Assembly (NCBI RefSeq): GCF_001510715.1
Contig: NZ_LMTJ01000019.1
Coordinates: forward strand, 1 to 45,111
Direction: 5' to 3'
From: Bacillus sp. FJAT-29814
GTDB lineage: Bacteria; Bacillota; Bacilli; Bacillales; Cytobacillaceae
DNA: 45,111 nt
Made by a program: the position numbers and the translations under genes
Shown: positions 23,555 to 32,556 of the stretch, one piece after another
Numbering within the stretch: the first letter of the stretch is position 1
Layout: each line of letters opens with the position of its first letter
Notes under the pieces: model-generated
Told to the model about the DNA's origin: nothing
Seen by the model: only the letters and a program-made list of their open reading frames with translations
The model's database searches: none

Positions 23555-23586
23555 CGATATTATTCGGGGTATGACTAGGCGCTTTT
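23555..23586. repeat. Half copy of the dispersed hairpin (TATTATTCGGGG...TAGGCGCTTTT)
   Basis: GATATTATTCGGGGTATGACTAGGCGCTTTT resembles the right half of the element at 4471 (GACATTATTCGGG, then CGACTAGGCACTTTT). The left half is missing or replaced by the REP-like hairpin next to it. Confidence 0.5.
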
Positions 23587-23595
23587 AACACCGAT

Positions 23596-23922
23596 TTAAA
23601 ACACAAACCGCAATACCATGATTGAGATGATTCCAGCTACAACCGTTCCCAATAAACTCCGTGTAACAATCGCAATGATAAAAGCAGGCAGTGCAGCGAT
23701 TAGTTCTAGGTTATATTGCAAAGATACCAATTTTCCGTTAGTTATGAGCAATTCTTGCCCTACTAAGGCCGCCATAACCGCAATGGGAACGTAGTTCAAC
23801 CAGCGCATGGCCCATTCTGGCAGTTCAACACGACTCAAAACTGCAATCGGCAGCACTCTTGGAATGAATGTTACTAGGGCTGAACCTAAGATAATTAAAA
23901 AAATCGACCATCTTACTTCCAT
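23596..23922 (-). CDS. azlD: Branched-chain amino acid exporter subunit AzlD
   Basis: 108-residue membrane protein with four hydrophobic segments and the AzlD pattern FIPRVLPIAVL near the N terminus. AzlD is the small partner of AzlC; together they export branched-chain amino acids and analogues. It overlaps the azlC end by 10 bp, so translation is coupled. Complete. Confidence 0.9.
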   Translation of the reverse strand: MEVRWSIFLIILGSALVTFIPRVLPIAVLSRVELPEWAMRWLNYVPIAVMAALVGQELLITNGKLVSLQYNLELIAALPAFIIAIVTRSLLGTVVAGIISIMVLRFVF

Positions 23923-24632
23923 TTTTCCACCGCCATTCCGATCGTTGCGGCAATGATGGTCGCCACAATGATCCCCACGCTTCCAGAAGTCACTAAACTT
24001 ACCCCGACAACCACGGCAACCGCACTCAGGGCTACAAGAATATCTTTCAACAATTTTCTGCGGCTGGCCAATTGCAGGACAAGCAGGCCAATAAACATTC
24101 CCGGTAAGGCAAAATCAAGCCCGAATTTTTCCGGATCGGAAATCCATTCTCCGAAAAAGGCCCCTGCAATATTGGCGATGAACCAATTTAGATAAGCGGT
24201 TATATTTAGGCCGTACATCCATTTTTCGTTTAGCCATTTCTTGCTTGCCGCTTCATTCATTGCCACACCAAATGTTTCATCGGTAAGCAGAGAACCGATG
24301 AATATATTTTTGGAGGGATTGAGATGACGGAAATAAGGCGATATAGCCGCGCTCATTAACAGATGGCGCAGGTTCACAAAGAAAATCGTAAAGATGATCG
24401 CCAGAGCGGGACTATTGGCCCCAATCATCGCGGCAGCAATAAACTGCCCGGAACCCGCGTATAAAAGCAAGGAGATCAGTCCGATTTCAACAATCGAAAG
24501 TCCAGCCGTTTTCTCCACAACACCTGCGGCAAATCCAATACTTAAGTAACCCAGCACAGTGGGCAGACAATCCCGTACACCGGCAAGGAAGTTGTTTTCT
24601 TCCCGCAAAAGCGTGTTTTCACTTATGTTCAT
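23913..24632 (-). CDS. azlC: Branched-chain amino acid exporter subunit AzlC
   Basis: 239 residues with about six spans. Typical AzlC motifs: RDCLPTVLGYLSIGFAAGVV near the N terminus, YAGSGQFIAAAMI and NLRHLLMSAA, then LTDETFGVAMNEA. A GTG at 24647 in frame could add five residues, but the G-rich GTGAGGGAG lies between it and ATG 24632, so I prefer the ATG. Divergent from the disrupted MocR-type gene, which is the likely regulator. Confidence 0.9.
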   Translation of the reverse strand: MNISENTLLREENNFLAGVRDCLPTVLGYLSIGFAAGVVEKTAGLSIVEIGLISLLLYAGSGQFIAAAMIGANSPALAIIFTIFFVNLRHLLMSAAISPYFRHLNPSKNIFIGSLLTDETFGVAMNEAASKKWLNEKWMYGLNITAYLNWFIANIAGAFFGEWISDPEKFGLDFALPGMFIGLLVLQLASRRKLLKDILVALSAVAVVVGVSLVTSGSVGIIVATIIAATIGMAVEKWK

Positions 24633-24744
24633 TTCTCCCTCACCCACTTTTCAGAAAAATTAGTATGTTATTAACTTTATCATCCTCATTGTATGGCTTC
24701 AATGATATAATTGTATGCAATACAATTTTTCAAGGTGGTATTAT

Positions 24745-26146
24745 ATGCCAGTTAATTCTTTCGAAAATTACCCGATGTCGTGGAAACCAAATAAAAAACA
24801 GCTTGTCCCGCCATTGTACCGTTCGATAGCCAGTTTACTAGAATATGATATTCTTAATGGCTTTCTAGCACCCAATACGAAGCTTCCACCGCAACGGGAA
24901 CTGGCAGATTATCTTGATATTAACCTCAGCACGATCACAAGAGCCTTTAAAATCTGCGAACTGAAAGGATTAATCTATGCCGTTACCGGAAGGGGAACCT
25001 TTGTAACGCCCAATGTAAAAAATGCTATTTTCATGGCAGATAGTGATGAGAATAAGAATTTTATCGAGATGGGGATCATCAAGCCCCTAGATCACACAAA
25101 CTCATTTGTCGCCCAAGCGATTAAAAGCATTGCCGCGAAAGATTATTTGGAAAGCTTACTAGATTATAGACACCCGTTGGGCATGCCTTATCATCGAATG
25201 GCCGCCAAAAAGTGGATGGGGCGCTTTAACATGGATGTCCCGATTGACAATATTGCGATCACTTCAGGAGGGCAGAATTCGTTTTCGCTGATTCTAATGG
25301 CCTTGTTTCATCCGGGTGATAAAATCGCGGTCGATCTCTATACATATCCCAATTTTGTGGAGCTGGCCAAAATTATGAATATCCAATTAATCCCGATTGA
25401 GGGGGATGAGCAAGGGATGAATCCGGAGAGGTTGGATGGTATCTGCACAACAACTTCTTTGCAGGGAATTTATTTGAGTCCCTCCTGCAATAATCCAACT
25501 GCGGTCAGCATGAACATGAAGCGCAGAAAGGAAATAGCAGAGGTCATCAATAAACACGGACTTATTTTAATAGAGGATGACGTTTACTCTTTCCTTGCCC
25601 CGGATGGCTTTTACCCGATTTCCCATTTTGTGCCGGAACGGTTTGTTTATATCCTGAGTGTTGCCAAATCACTCAACTCCGGTGTTCGCGTTGCCTTTAT
25701 TGCTTACGCAGATCAGTTTATTGAGAAAATCACCTATGGAATTTTCAATCTCAACGTCAAAACATCTGCCTTAAATGCAGAAATTATAACAGAGTTAATT
25801 AATTAATACAGGGGCTGCCGAACAAATCATTAAGAAGAAACGGGAAATGTCACAGGAACGGAACCGGATCTTCCTGAAATATTTTCAACTCTATTATCCG
25901 AGCGAAAACCCGATCAGTTTCTTTCGATGGTTACCCTTGAAGAAAGAATGGCAACTCAACCAGTTTGAGCTTATGGCGTTGACCCGGGGGATTCATGTTT
26001 TTCATTCTCATCGTTTCTTGGTCAAAAAAGATGAAGCTCTCCAATTTGTTCGTATTTCCCTGACATCTCCCAAGGACGTCGATGAGTTGGAGGAAGGGCT
26101 TCATATATTAAAAAGTTTGGAAGCAGGGGACGGAAAAATACATTGA
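24745..26146 (+). pseudogene. MocR/PdxR-type GntR regulator with aminotransferase domain, frameshifted
   Basis: The first frame (24745-25806) encodes a GntR winged helix (LPPQRELADYLDINLSTITRAFK) and most of a fold type I aminotransferase domain, with the PLP lysine motif SVAKSLNSGVRVAF. It stops at TAA 25804. From 25802 the second frame continues directly with the missing C terminus (ending ILKSLEAGDGKIH at 26146). At the junction TTAATTAATTAATACA carries one extra AATT unit. Removing 4 bp gives an uninterrupted ELINTGAAEQ join. So a 4-bp tandem duplication broke the gene. AAGGTGG (24732-24738) supports ATG 24745. It probably regulated azlCD next to it (inference). Confidence 0.85.
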
Positions 26147-26208
26147 GATTAATCACAGGAGACTACCCGAAGTTTGTTGTAGATTGAAAGGATTTTTGTA
26201 GATAGATT

Positions 26209-26248
26209 AACAAAAACAGGTTGTTATATCGACCTGTTTTTGTTTTAT
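26209..26248. terminator. Bidirectional terminator between convergent genes
   Basis: AACAAAAACAGGT (26209-26221) pairs perfectly with ACCTGTTTTTGTT (26232-26244). It separates the MocR pseudogene from the response regulator gene. Confidence 0.92.
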
Positions 26249-26250
26249 CA

Positions 26251-26898
26251 TTATACATCATCCAGGTTTTGGGACGATTTAAATAGCTTCTTTGCTTCAT
26301 AGCGATCTGTTACCTGCAATTTATTTAATATATTGGTCACATGGTTTGCTACGGTTTTGGAACTTAAGTGAAGACTGGCGGCGATTTGCGCATTTGTTTT
26401 TTCATTGACAATCAACTCTAAAATTTCCTTTTCCCGAGGAGTAAGCTCAGATAGAACAGGATTATTCCAATTGGACTCATCTACTTTCGAAAAGAACTGT
26501 ATCATCCTGGCGGCAATATCGGAACTGAATACGGCACCTCCATTCCCTACTAAGCGAATCGAATGAAGCAGCTCCAGCTCCCCGGCGTCTTTCAGCACAT
26601 ACCCGCTTGCCCCCATCTGCATCGCGGCAAACACGGATTTATCGTTTTTAAGCATGGTTACAATCAGGATTTTCGTATGTGGCAGCTTTTCTTTGATTTT
26701 TTGTGTTGCATCAATCCCGTTTATTCCGGGCATGCGAATATCCATAACGATCACATCAGGACGGAGAAGCAAAGCCATCTTTATGGCCTCTTCTCCTGTT
26801 TCTGCCTCCCCGGCCAACACCAAATCCTCAGTTGTTTCAATCAGATTCCGGACCCCTCCGCGGAAAAGAGGATGGTCATCCGCTAATAATATTTTCAT
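26251..26898 (-). CDS. NarL/LuxR-type response regulator
   Basis: 215 residues. Receiver domain 1-120 with D7/D8, phospho-acceptor D53 in VMDIRMPG, and K103. C-terminal LuxR helix-turn-helix (about 148-205: LTPREKEILELI, then SSKTVANHVTNILNKL). It would be phosphorylated by the histidine kinase encoded upstream, whose gene overlaps its start by 23 bp. Target genes are unknown; the membrane protein at 29226 is a candidate. Confidence 0.92.
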   Translation of the reverse strand: MKILLADDHPLFRGGVRNLIETTEDLVLAGEAETGEEAIKMALLLRPDVIVMDIRMPGINGIDATQKIKEKLPHTKILIVTMLKNDKSVFAAMQMGASGYVLKDAGELELLHSIRLVGNGGAVFSSDIAARMIQFFSKVDESNWNNPVLSELTPREKEILELIVNEKTNAQIAASLHLSSKTVANHVTNILNKLQVTDRYEAKKLFKSSQNLDDV

Positions 26899-28954
26899 GC
26901 TCGCTTCCTCCTATTGGAAAAGGCAAAATAGCCTTCACACGTGTTCCTCCGTCTTTAATGTTGAAAAATTCACAGCTTCCCCCAAGCTCCAGCGCCCGTT
27001 CACGAATCGATGTTAACCCAATCCCGCCATTTACGGATGGCTCTCTTTTCGCTGGTATCCCTATTCCATTATCAATAATCTCAATTTGCAGTTCGTTCCC
27101 TGCATTCATTTTTAAAATGATTGTACAAATCGTTGCATTTGAATGGCGAACGACATTAACCAGTGATTCCGTCACAATACGATAAGCTGCCACCTCGACT
27201 GCTGCAGGTAAACCGGGCAATATTTCCGGCAGCTCCAGGTGAAATGTAATAAGTGGAGCTTCTGTTGAGGCTGCCATTTGTTCGGATGTTTTCCTGATTT
27301 CATTGATTCTTGTATGAATCGACCCTAGAAGTCCAAATTCATCCAAGGTCGGAGGTCTTAATCCGTGGACCATCATCCTGATTTCATCAACTGTTGACCG
27401 AATCACATGACGCAAACCGCTTAATAGTTCCCGTGCCTTCCCCGGATTTTTTTCGATATATTGCTCGGCTGCGGCTACGTTAAAGGCTAAAGACAGTAAG
27501 CGCGGCGCGAGATCATCATGGAGATTGCGGCGAATCTGCAGTCTTTCTTCTTCCCTGGCGAGGACGAGTTTTTCACGGGATTCTTGCAAATTATTCGCGA
27601 GCAATTTCATGCCAATTGCCATTTTTACATTTTGTAGAATAGGCCCTGCCTGCCGGAGTAACACTTCAATCAGTTTATGGTCTTCGCCAGTAAACGCTTC
27701 ATTTAAAGAGCGGCTTGATAAACGTAGTGTCCCAAGCTCTTCCCCGCCATGAATGATAGGGAAGTCATAAACATCCAATGGCAATTTTCCTGAAACAGAG
27801 GCTATGGTTTCTTTTCCATTCACGGTAAAAGTAATGGCTGCGTACGGAATCCTTAGTGCACTTCGAATCGTATCCATTACCTCGTTAACCATCTCTTCTG
27901 GAGGGATTGGTTTAATCAGTTGATCCCCTAGTTCTTTCAATACCGCATAAGGGTCATCGTGCCTGCCCTTCATGAAGCGGTTAACAATGCGCTGCAGTTT
28001 TTCTTTTAATGGGGCGAAAAGGACTGCCACAATGGCAGATGCCACGAGTGATATAATGAAATTTTGGCCTGTTTTAAAGAGACTGCTAAAATATAGGACA
28101 AAAAAAGGATAGATAAGAATAATGGCAAGAGATAATGCACCATAGACGATTGTTCGATTCACAAGTGGGTCGATATCCCAAAGGCGGTGCCTGAGAATAG
28201 CAAATGATAATGTTAAAGGAATGATCGCAACGAAAGCGTAAAGAGTGGCACTTAAATAAAGATAGGAGACTGGACTTGATGTGAACGACGGGTAGACAAA
28301 AAAGCCGCTGATGATGATGGAGCCTAAGAATGAAATAGCAAAACCGAATACGACCCATTTTGTTTGCTGGCGCTGAATGGAGGTTGATTGTTTTTTATAT
28401 TGATATAGTTGTGAATAAACTGCAGCACCAATGATAGTTAGGTAATAGAAAAGTCTCGCTGTGCCAGGCCAATTTAATAAATGTAGAGGCGTTTCCGGGA
28501 ATAACAAACTAACGATTTGAATTAAACAAAATGGTATAAAAACAGCAGCCGTCCAGCGCAGTGCGAATCGCCCGTTAGGAAACATGAGGAAAAACAAAAA
28601 CAGTGAGATCCTGCCGGCGGCGCCTATTATCTCAGGGATCAGAGCTCCCTCCGATGCAATATAGACTAAAGAAGTATAGGTAGTACCGTAAGTTACCAAT
28701 GCAAGCACAGCAACGAGGCTTAACATATCCTTTTTCCCTTTGATTAAAATAATCAATGCTGCTGTATAAAATAAAATCGCAAAAGTACATTCAATCAGAA
28801 CAAAGAAAACTGCATAAGAACTCGGTGTTAAATGATAATGGCTAAGAGCTTCAATTGTGGTCGGCGGTGCCGGTGCCAATGAACTGCAAGGCTTAAGAAT
28901 ACATTCATCGCGGAGGGTTTCATAATAGCCTGGAATGGAATGGATGAAAAACAT
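26876..28954 (-). CDS. ComP-like sensor histidine kinase
   Basis: At least 692 residues. The N-terminal third is membrane with about eight spans (45-310) and the ILRHRLWDIDPLVNRTIVYG motif that links membrane and cytoplasm in ComP-type kinases. A GAF-like region (335-445) follows. The HisKA_3 box holds H479 (NLHDDLAPRLLSLA); the ATPase has the N box (TESLVNVVRHSNA), EIIDNGIGI and GGIGLTSIRERA. The first ATG, 28954, cuts a hydrophobic helix: the frame stays open upstream, and GGGAGGTGG (29024-29032) lies 6 nt before an in-frame ATC at 29017. The true N terminus may be there, giving 713 residues with a complete first helix. Confidence 0.9.
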   Translation of the reverse strand: MFFIHSIPGYYETLRDECILKPCSSLAPAPPTTIEALSHYHLTPSSYAVFFVLIECTFAILFYTAALIILIKGKKDMLSLVAVLALVTYGTTYTSLVYIASEGALIPEIIGAAGRISLFLFFLMFPNGRFALRWTAAVFIPFCLIQIVSLLFPETPLHLLNWPGTARLFYYLTIIGAAVYSQLYQYKKQSTSIQRQQTKWVVFGFAISFLGSIIISGFFVYPSFTSSPVSYLYLSATLYAFVAIIPLTLSFAILRHRLWDIDPLVNRTIVYGALSLAIILIYPFFVLYFSSLFKTGQNFIISLVASAIVAVLFAPLKEKLQRIVNRFMKGRHDDPYAVLKELGDQLIKPIPPEEMVNEVMDTIRSALRIPYAAITFTVNGKETIASVSGKLPLDVYDFPIIHGGEELGTLRLSSRSLNEAFTGEDHKLIEVLLRQAGPILQNVKMAIGMKLLANNLQESREKLVLAREEERLQIRRNLHDDLAPRLLSLAFNVAAAEQYIEKNPGKARELLSGLRHVIRSTVDEIRMMVHGLRPPTLDEFGLLGSIHTRINEIRKTSEQMAASTEAPLITFHLELPEILPGLPAAVEVAAYRIVTESLVNVVRHSNATICTIILKMNAGNELQIEIIDNGIGIPAKREPSVNGGIGLTSIRERALELGGSCEFFNIKDGGTRVKAILPFPIGGSEHENIISG

Positions 28955-29160
28955 GATGGTTAAAAGGCTGAAAATAAGAACAAAGCATCGAAAAAGAAAG
29001 AGCTTCTTTTGTTCGATTGCTGGCCACCTCCCTTTTTCTAAAAATATATAGGAAAATTATAGCAGGTGTGAAAACCTCTGTATATTTCTTTTTTACTTGC
29101 GGCATTCCCGAATTTTCCTACAAAACATCCCGGACCAAATAGGAATCAGCTGCCCTTCAA

Positions 29161-29180
29161 AACAGGAATTAGCGCCTGTT
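29161..29180. promoter_or_regulatory. Inverted repeat AACAGG-N8-CCTGTT upstream of the membrane protein gene
   Basis: AACAGG (29161-29166) and CCTGTT (29175-29180) are exact complements with 14-bp centre spacing, typical of NarL-type regulator sites. They lie 45-65 bp before ATG 29226 and in the divergent region shared with the kinase gene. The site may be bound by the neighbouring response regulator (inference). Confidence 0.4.
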
Positions 29181-29225
29181 AAGATTTGTTATGTAGAGTA
29201 AAAAAACAAAAGGGAGCTGGAAAAA

Positions 29226-29786
29226 ATGAATGTAGAAAAAGTCATCAAGGTTTTAGGGTTTATTGCTTTTTTGGGGGGGATTGCGAGGATGGGGATGACT
29301 CCATCGGGCTTAATTTGGGGGTCGGACAGTATACCGGAGTTATCGTTTGCCTTTGCCGCAAGTATTTTAATGGCGATTTCCTCCGTCGCTTTGTTTATGG
29401 CTCAATCTTGTAAAACCGGGGTGTTTGGTTTTATTTCCACAATATTGCTAACGGTGGGCAACTTAATGCTGGCCGGAATTTTTTACGGTATTTTCTCTTA
29501 CGGAGATTATCCGAAGGATGGGTTGTTCGTCAACATTTCTAACAGTATTGGTTATGGCGGACTTCTGCTTGGTACCATCATCCTGTTAATCGTTACCTTC
29601 CGAGCGAACGTATTTCCGCGCTGGTATGGAATTGTGTTTTTGCTGATGCTTGCTTCCCTTGGCCTTCCATTCTTGGGCGATTATTTCGCCTTCTTCTGGG
29701 GATTAACGTATGTTTTAATGGGCTATTCAATTTTTACGGGGAAGGGATACAATGCAAGTGGTGGAAAAAAGATAGAGGGAATGTAA
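29226..29786 (+). CDS. Hypothetical membrane protein, six spans
   Basis: 186 residues with about six hydrophobic segments. I do not recognise the family. It has no enzyme motif; conserved-looking features are GLIWGSDSIPELSFAFAAS after the first helix and a short basic C terminus (KGYNASGGKK). GGGAG at 29213-29217 supports ATG 29226. It is divergent from the ComP-like kinase gene and has a terminator of its own, so it may be a target of that two-component system. Confidence 0.75.
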   Translation: MNVEKVIKVLGFIAFLGGIARMGMTPSGLIWGSDSIPELSFAFAASILMAISSVALFMAQSCKTGVFGFISTILLTVGNLMLAGIFYGIFSYGDYPKDGLFVNISNSIGYGGLLLGTIILLIVTFRANVFPRWYGIVFLLMLASLGLPFLGDYFAFFWGLTYVLMGYSIFTGKGYNASGGKKIEGM

Positions 29787-29809
29787 CTATATAGATTATT
29801 CCCACAAAG

Positions 29810-29842
29810 AAGCGCATTTCTATTGAAAGAAATGCGCTTTTC
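29810..29842 (+). terminator. Terminator of the membrane protein gene
   Basis: AAGCGCATTTCT (29810-29821) pairs perfectly with AGAAATGCGCTT (29828-29839), followed by T4. Confidence 0.9.
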
Positions 29843-29894
29843 TTAATAATTGGGCTATAGGATCACTGCTCTGGTTACCGTCATTTAGACAAGG

Positions 29895-31895
29895 TTATTT
29901 CGTAATTAGCTGAGATTGTGCAACTGGCAGTTTTATAGAATACTTGCCGGCGCCGTTTGCCGCTTCACCGATAAAGGTAATCCCACTTTCAGGCGAAATC
30001 GCCTTTTGTGCAGCTAGAGAAGATTCAAATACAGCTGACACTTCATTTGCGACAGGGGCGAAGCTCCAGTTTCCATCTGCAGACGGATCAATGGTTTGCT
30101 GCTCCTGAATATAATCAATGATCGCTTGGCGGTTTTCATCTGGATACATTTCGACTGCTGTTTGATTTCTGACTCCAGGGAAATTGCCGCTGGCACGATA
30201 GTTGTTTGTCACAACAAGGAATTCCTGTTCAAGATCGATTGGCTGGCCGTTGTACTGCAGATTTTTTACACGATTTGCCTCAGCATGAACAAGATTGCCA
30301 TTTCGATCATACTTAGCCGGCTCTGTTACATCAATTTCATACGTTACCCCATCGATTACATCGTAGTTATAGGTTGGATAGCTTCGATTAATTAATGGCT
30401 GCTCTTTAGCTGAAGCTGGGTCAATTTGATTAAACAGCCCGGCAGACATTTCTAGCCATTCTTTTACATCCGCACCGGTAATTTTAATGGTAGCAACCGT
30501 GTTTGAATAAAGATAAAGATCGGCTACATTTTTAATCGCAATCGTTCCTGCTGGAATATAGGTGTAGTCGCCCCCAAAGCCTGCTTTAAATGGCGCACCA
30601 GCAGAAAGAATAGGCAGGTTTTCATCAGGGGTACCCTGCACTTTTTTCTCCACATACCATTTTTGAGCGTTTGTCACAATCTGGATGGAAGGGTCATCCT
30701 GCGTAAGCGCAAAATAGCTGTGAATATCAGCTGTCGTTGTTCCTACCGGCTGGCGTACATAGTTAAGGGTTGCTTCGTGTGCTTCTTTAACAGCTGCCAA
30801 TACCTTGTTGTCAGGCTCCGCCAAGCTTGTTTTTGTTGTTTGATCATAAATGGCCCGTAATTCTGATTCAGAATCTTTAACCAGCCATTTTCCTTTTTCT
30901 TTCGCAATTTTCATATCAATCACGCCAAGGTGGCTTCCCCAGCTCCCTGCCATGACAACAGGTACCCCGTTGATTGTCCCTTTTTTCGTGTCTACTCCTG
31001 GGAGATTTCCATAGTTTCCTGGGAATGTGGAATGGCTATGACCGGAAATGATGGCATCGATGCCTTCAATTTTTGTCAGATCATAGACGGCATTTTCCTC
31101 CATTTCACTGACTTTTTCATCGCCAATCCCAGAGTGGGCAAGGGCAATAATGAGATCAGCGCCTTCCTTTTTCATTTCCGGGATTTGGGATTGTACAGAT
31201 TTTACTATATCCTTCGTGATCACTTTACCATCAAGATGGGCTTTATCCCATTGAGTAATTTGTGGAGCGACTGCCCCAACGACACCAACTTTAATCACTT
31301 GCGTTTTGCCTCTGTCATCTACTACTTTCTTCTTTAAAATAGTGTAAGGTTTGAAGTAATGTTCATCATTAGATGGATCGTTATCATGGTCATCCTTAAA
31401 TACATTCGCACTGACATATGGCATTGGCGCATCGTCCAGTACTTCGTCAAGGAACTCTAGTCCATAATTAAACTCATGGTTCCCAACGGTTGCCGCATCA
31501 TAGTCCATTTGTTTCATAGCTTGAAAGACTGGATGAAGTTCTCCCTCCTCAAGCTTGTCCACTCTTGCTTTATAATCGCCAAGCGGGTTTCCCTGAATTA
31601 GGTCACCATTGTCAAAAAGGAGAGTGTTCTTCGCTTCCTTTCTCGCTTCCTTGATAAGGGAAGCTGTTTTGGCAAGGCCAAATTCCAGCGTTTCGGCATC
31701 CTTATAATAATCATAGTTATATAGATTGGTGTGAATATCTGTCGTTCCAAGAATCCGGATGGATACCTCGTGCTTTCCTGTCTGATCGGGCTTGGCTGCC
31801 ATCACAGACTGATAAGAAAGAGGAGCGGCTAAGACGGATAGTGCCATCGTAGTTGCTGCTAATCTCTTATATGCTTTCGCTAATGGTTTTTTCAA
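29895..31895 (-). CDS. 2',3'-cyclic-nucleotide 2'-phosphodiesterase / 5'- or 3'-nucleotidase, secreted
   Basis: 666 residues. N-terminal signal peptide (KKPLAKAYKRLAATTMALSV) with probable cleavage after VMAA. Calcineurin-type metallophosphatase domain: GTTDIHTNL (D53, H55), FDNGDLIQG (D98), TVGNHEFNYG (N139, H140) and GHSHSTFPG. The C-terminal 5'-nucleotidase substrate-binding domain has a YDVIDGVTYEIDVT motif. These enzymes release phosphate from extracellular nucleotides. No LPXTG or transmembrane anchor is seen at the C terminus, so it may be secreted freely or held by charge. The upstream region carries PhoP-box-like repeats, which agrees with a phosphate-scavenging role. Confidence 0.92.
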   Translation of the reverse strand: MKKPLAKAYKRLAATTMALSVLAAPLSYQSVMAAKPDQTGKHEVSIRILGTTDIHTNLYNYDYYKDAETLEFGLAKTASLIKEARKEAKNTLLFDNGDLIQGNPLGDYKARVDKLEEGELHPVFQAMKQMDYDAATVGNHEFNYGLEFLDEVLDDAPMPYVSANVFKDDHDNDPSNDEHYFKPYTILKKKVVDDRGKTQVIKVGVVGAVAPQITQWDKAHLDGKVITKDIVKSVQSQIPEMKKEGADLIIALAHSGIGDEKVSEMEENAVYDLTKIEGIDAIISGHSHSTFPGNYGNLPGVDTKKGTINGVPVVMAGSWGSHLGVIDMKIAKEKGKWLVKDSESELRAIYDQTTKTSLAEPDNKVLAAVKEAHEATLNYVRQPVGTTTADIHSYFALTQDDPSIQIVTNAQKWYVEKKVQGTPDENLPILSAGAPFKAGFGGDYTYIPAGTIAIKNVADLYLYSNTVATIKITGADVKEWLEMSAGLFNQIDPASAKEQPLINRSYPTYNYDVIDGVTYEIDVTEPAKYDRNGNLVHAEANRVKNLQYNGQPIDLEQEFLVVTNNYRASGNFPGVRNQTAVEMYPDENRQAIIDYIQEQQTIDPSADGNWSFAPVANEVSAVFESSLAAQKAISPESGITFIGEAANGAGKYSIKLPVAQSQLITK

Positions 31896-31937
31896 CGGAA
31901 ACAGCTCCTTTTTAATGTTTTTGTTTAACCATTTTTA

Positions 31938-31943
31938 ATTATA
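31938..31943 (-). promoter_or_regulatory. -10 of the nucleotidase gene
   Basis: TATAAT on the minus strand (plus ATTATA 31938-31943), 43 bp from the start codon. There is no good -35 at 17 bp (ATTTAA), as in activator-dependent promoters. Confidence 0.6.
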
Positions 31944-31986
31944 AAGGGAAGTAACCATTGTTAAATGGGCCTTGAGAAGGCTGTAT

Positions 31987-32014
31987 TCTAAATATTTCGT
32001 AAACCTAGTGTAAA
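31987..32014 (-). promoter_or_regulatory. PhoP-box-like direct repeats
   Basis: On the minus strand TTTACA (32014-32009), TTTACG (32003-31998) and TTTAGA (31992-31987) are spaced by exactly 5 bp, an 11-bp period. That is the architecture of Bacillus Pho boxes (TT-A/C/T-ACA repeats). They lie 44 bp upstream of the -10 hexamer, a little farther than typical. A nearer pair TTAACA-N4-TTACTT occurs between 31951 and 31966. Confidence 0.55.
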
Positions 32015-32295
32015 TCATTAGGTCTAAATTCCTATTCGTGCAGCTGGGGAAGCATCTTACCGTTTTAGCCACTATATCTTAAAAAGAATCTTTCGACGAA
32101 ATCACCTAAAAAAGGACTTTTTTCCTATAAATTTCTGGTTTTTATAAATATTCGAAAAATTTGTGTTAATCTTCTGTTAAAAACGACCCAATCTATTGCT
32201 TTAGGACTATAACTATTTTCACATAATGACCGGAATGCTTATCAAAAAGAGGGAGTTTTATCCTAGTTACTATTTCAATCAGTTATTCCAGATTA

Positions 32296-32324
32296 TTGTA
32301 AAAAAATTAAGGGTATTGTATTAT
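32296..32324 (+). promoter_or_regulatory. Probable promoter of the Tad locus
   Basis: TTGTAA (32296-32301), 17-bp spacer, TATTAT (32319-32324). The stretch 32015-32290 has no gene or repeat that I can support; it is very AT-rich. Confidence 0.5.
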
Positions 32325-32390
32325 TTTTGTAATATTATGAGTAATTATCTAGTAGTTACATAATTTGGAAGAGGGAAAGAGGGAACTGCT

Positions 32391-32489
32391 GTGAAAAAGA
32401 GTTCATCGCTTCGAATCGCCATCCTGTTGGGGGTTCTTTCTGCTGTTTTTATCGTTGGGGGAGTTGTGAAAATTTTCCACGTTTTGTGA
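32391..32489 (+). CDS. 32-aa single-span membrane peptide upstream of the Tad genes
   Basis: GTG at 32391 with GAGGG (32379-32383) 7 nt upstream opens a 32-codon frame: a basic start (KKSSSLR), one helix (IAILLGVLSAVFIVGGVV) and a short tail. It is 68 bp before tadZ and downstream of the probable promoter. Size, ribosome binding site and topology look real. Function unknown; a peptide of the pilus membrane complex or a leader peptide is possible. Confidence 0.5.
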   Translation: MKKSSSLRIAILLGVLSAVFIVGGVVKIFHVL

Positions 32490-32556
32490 TTTTTGATTTC
32501 ACGGGGGATAAAGGAACCATCCTCGGGGCGCCTGCTTGGCCTGAAAGGAGATCGAT

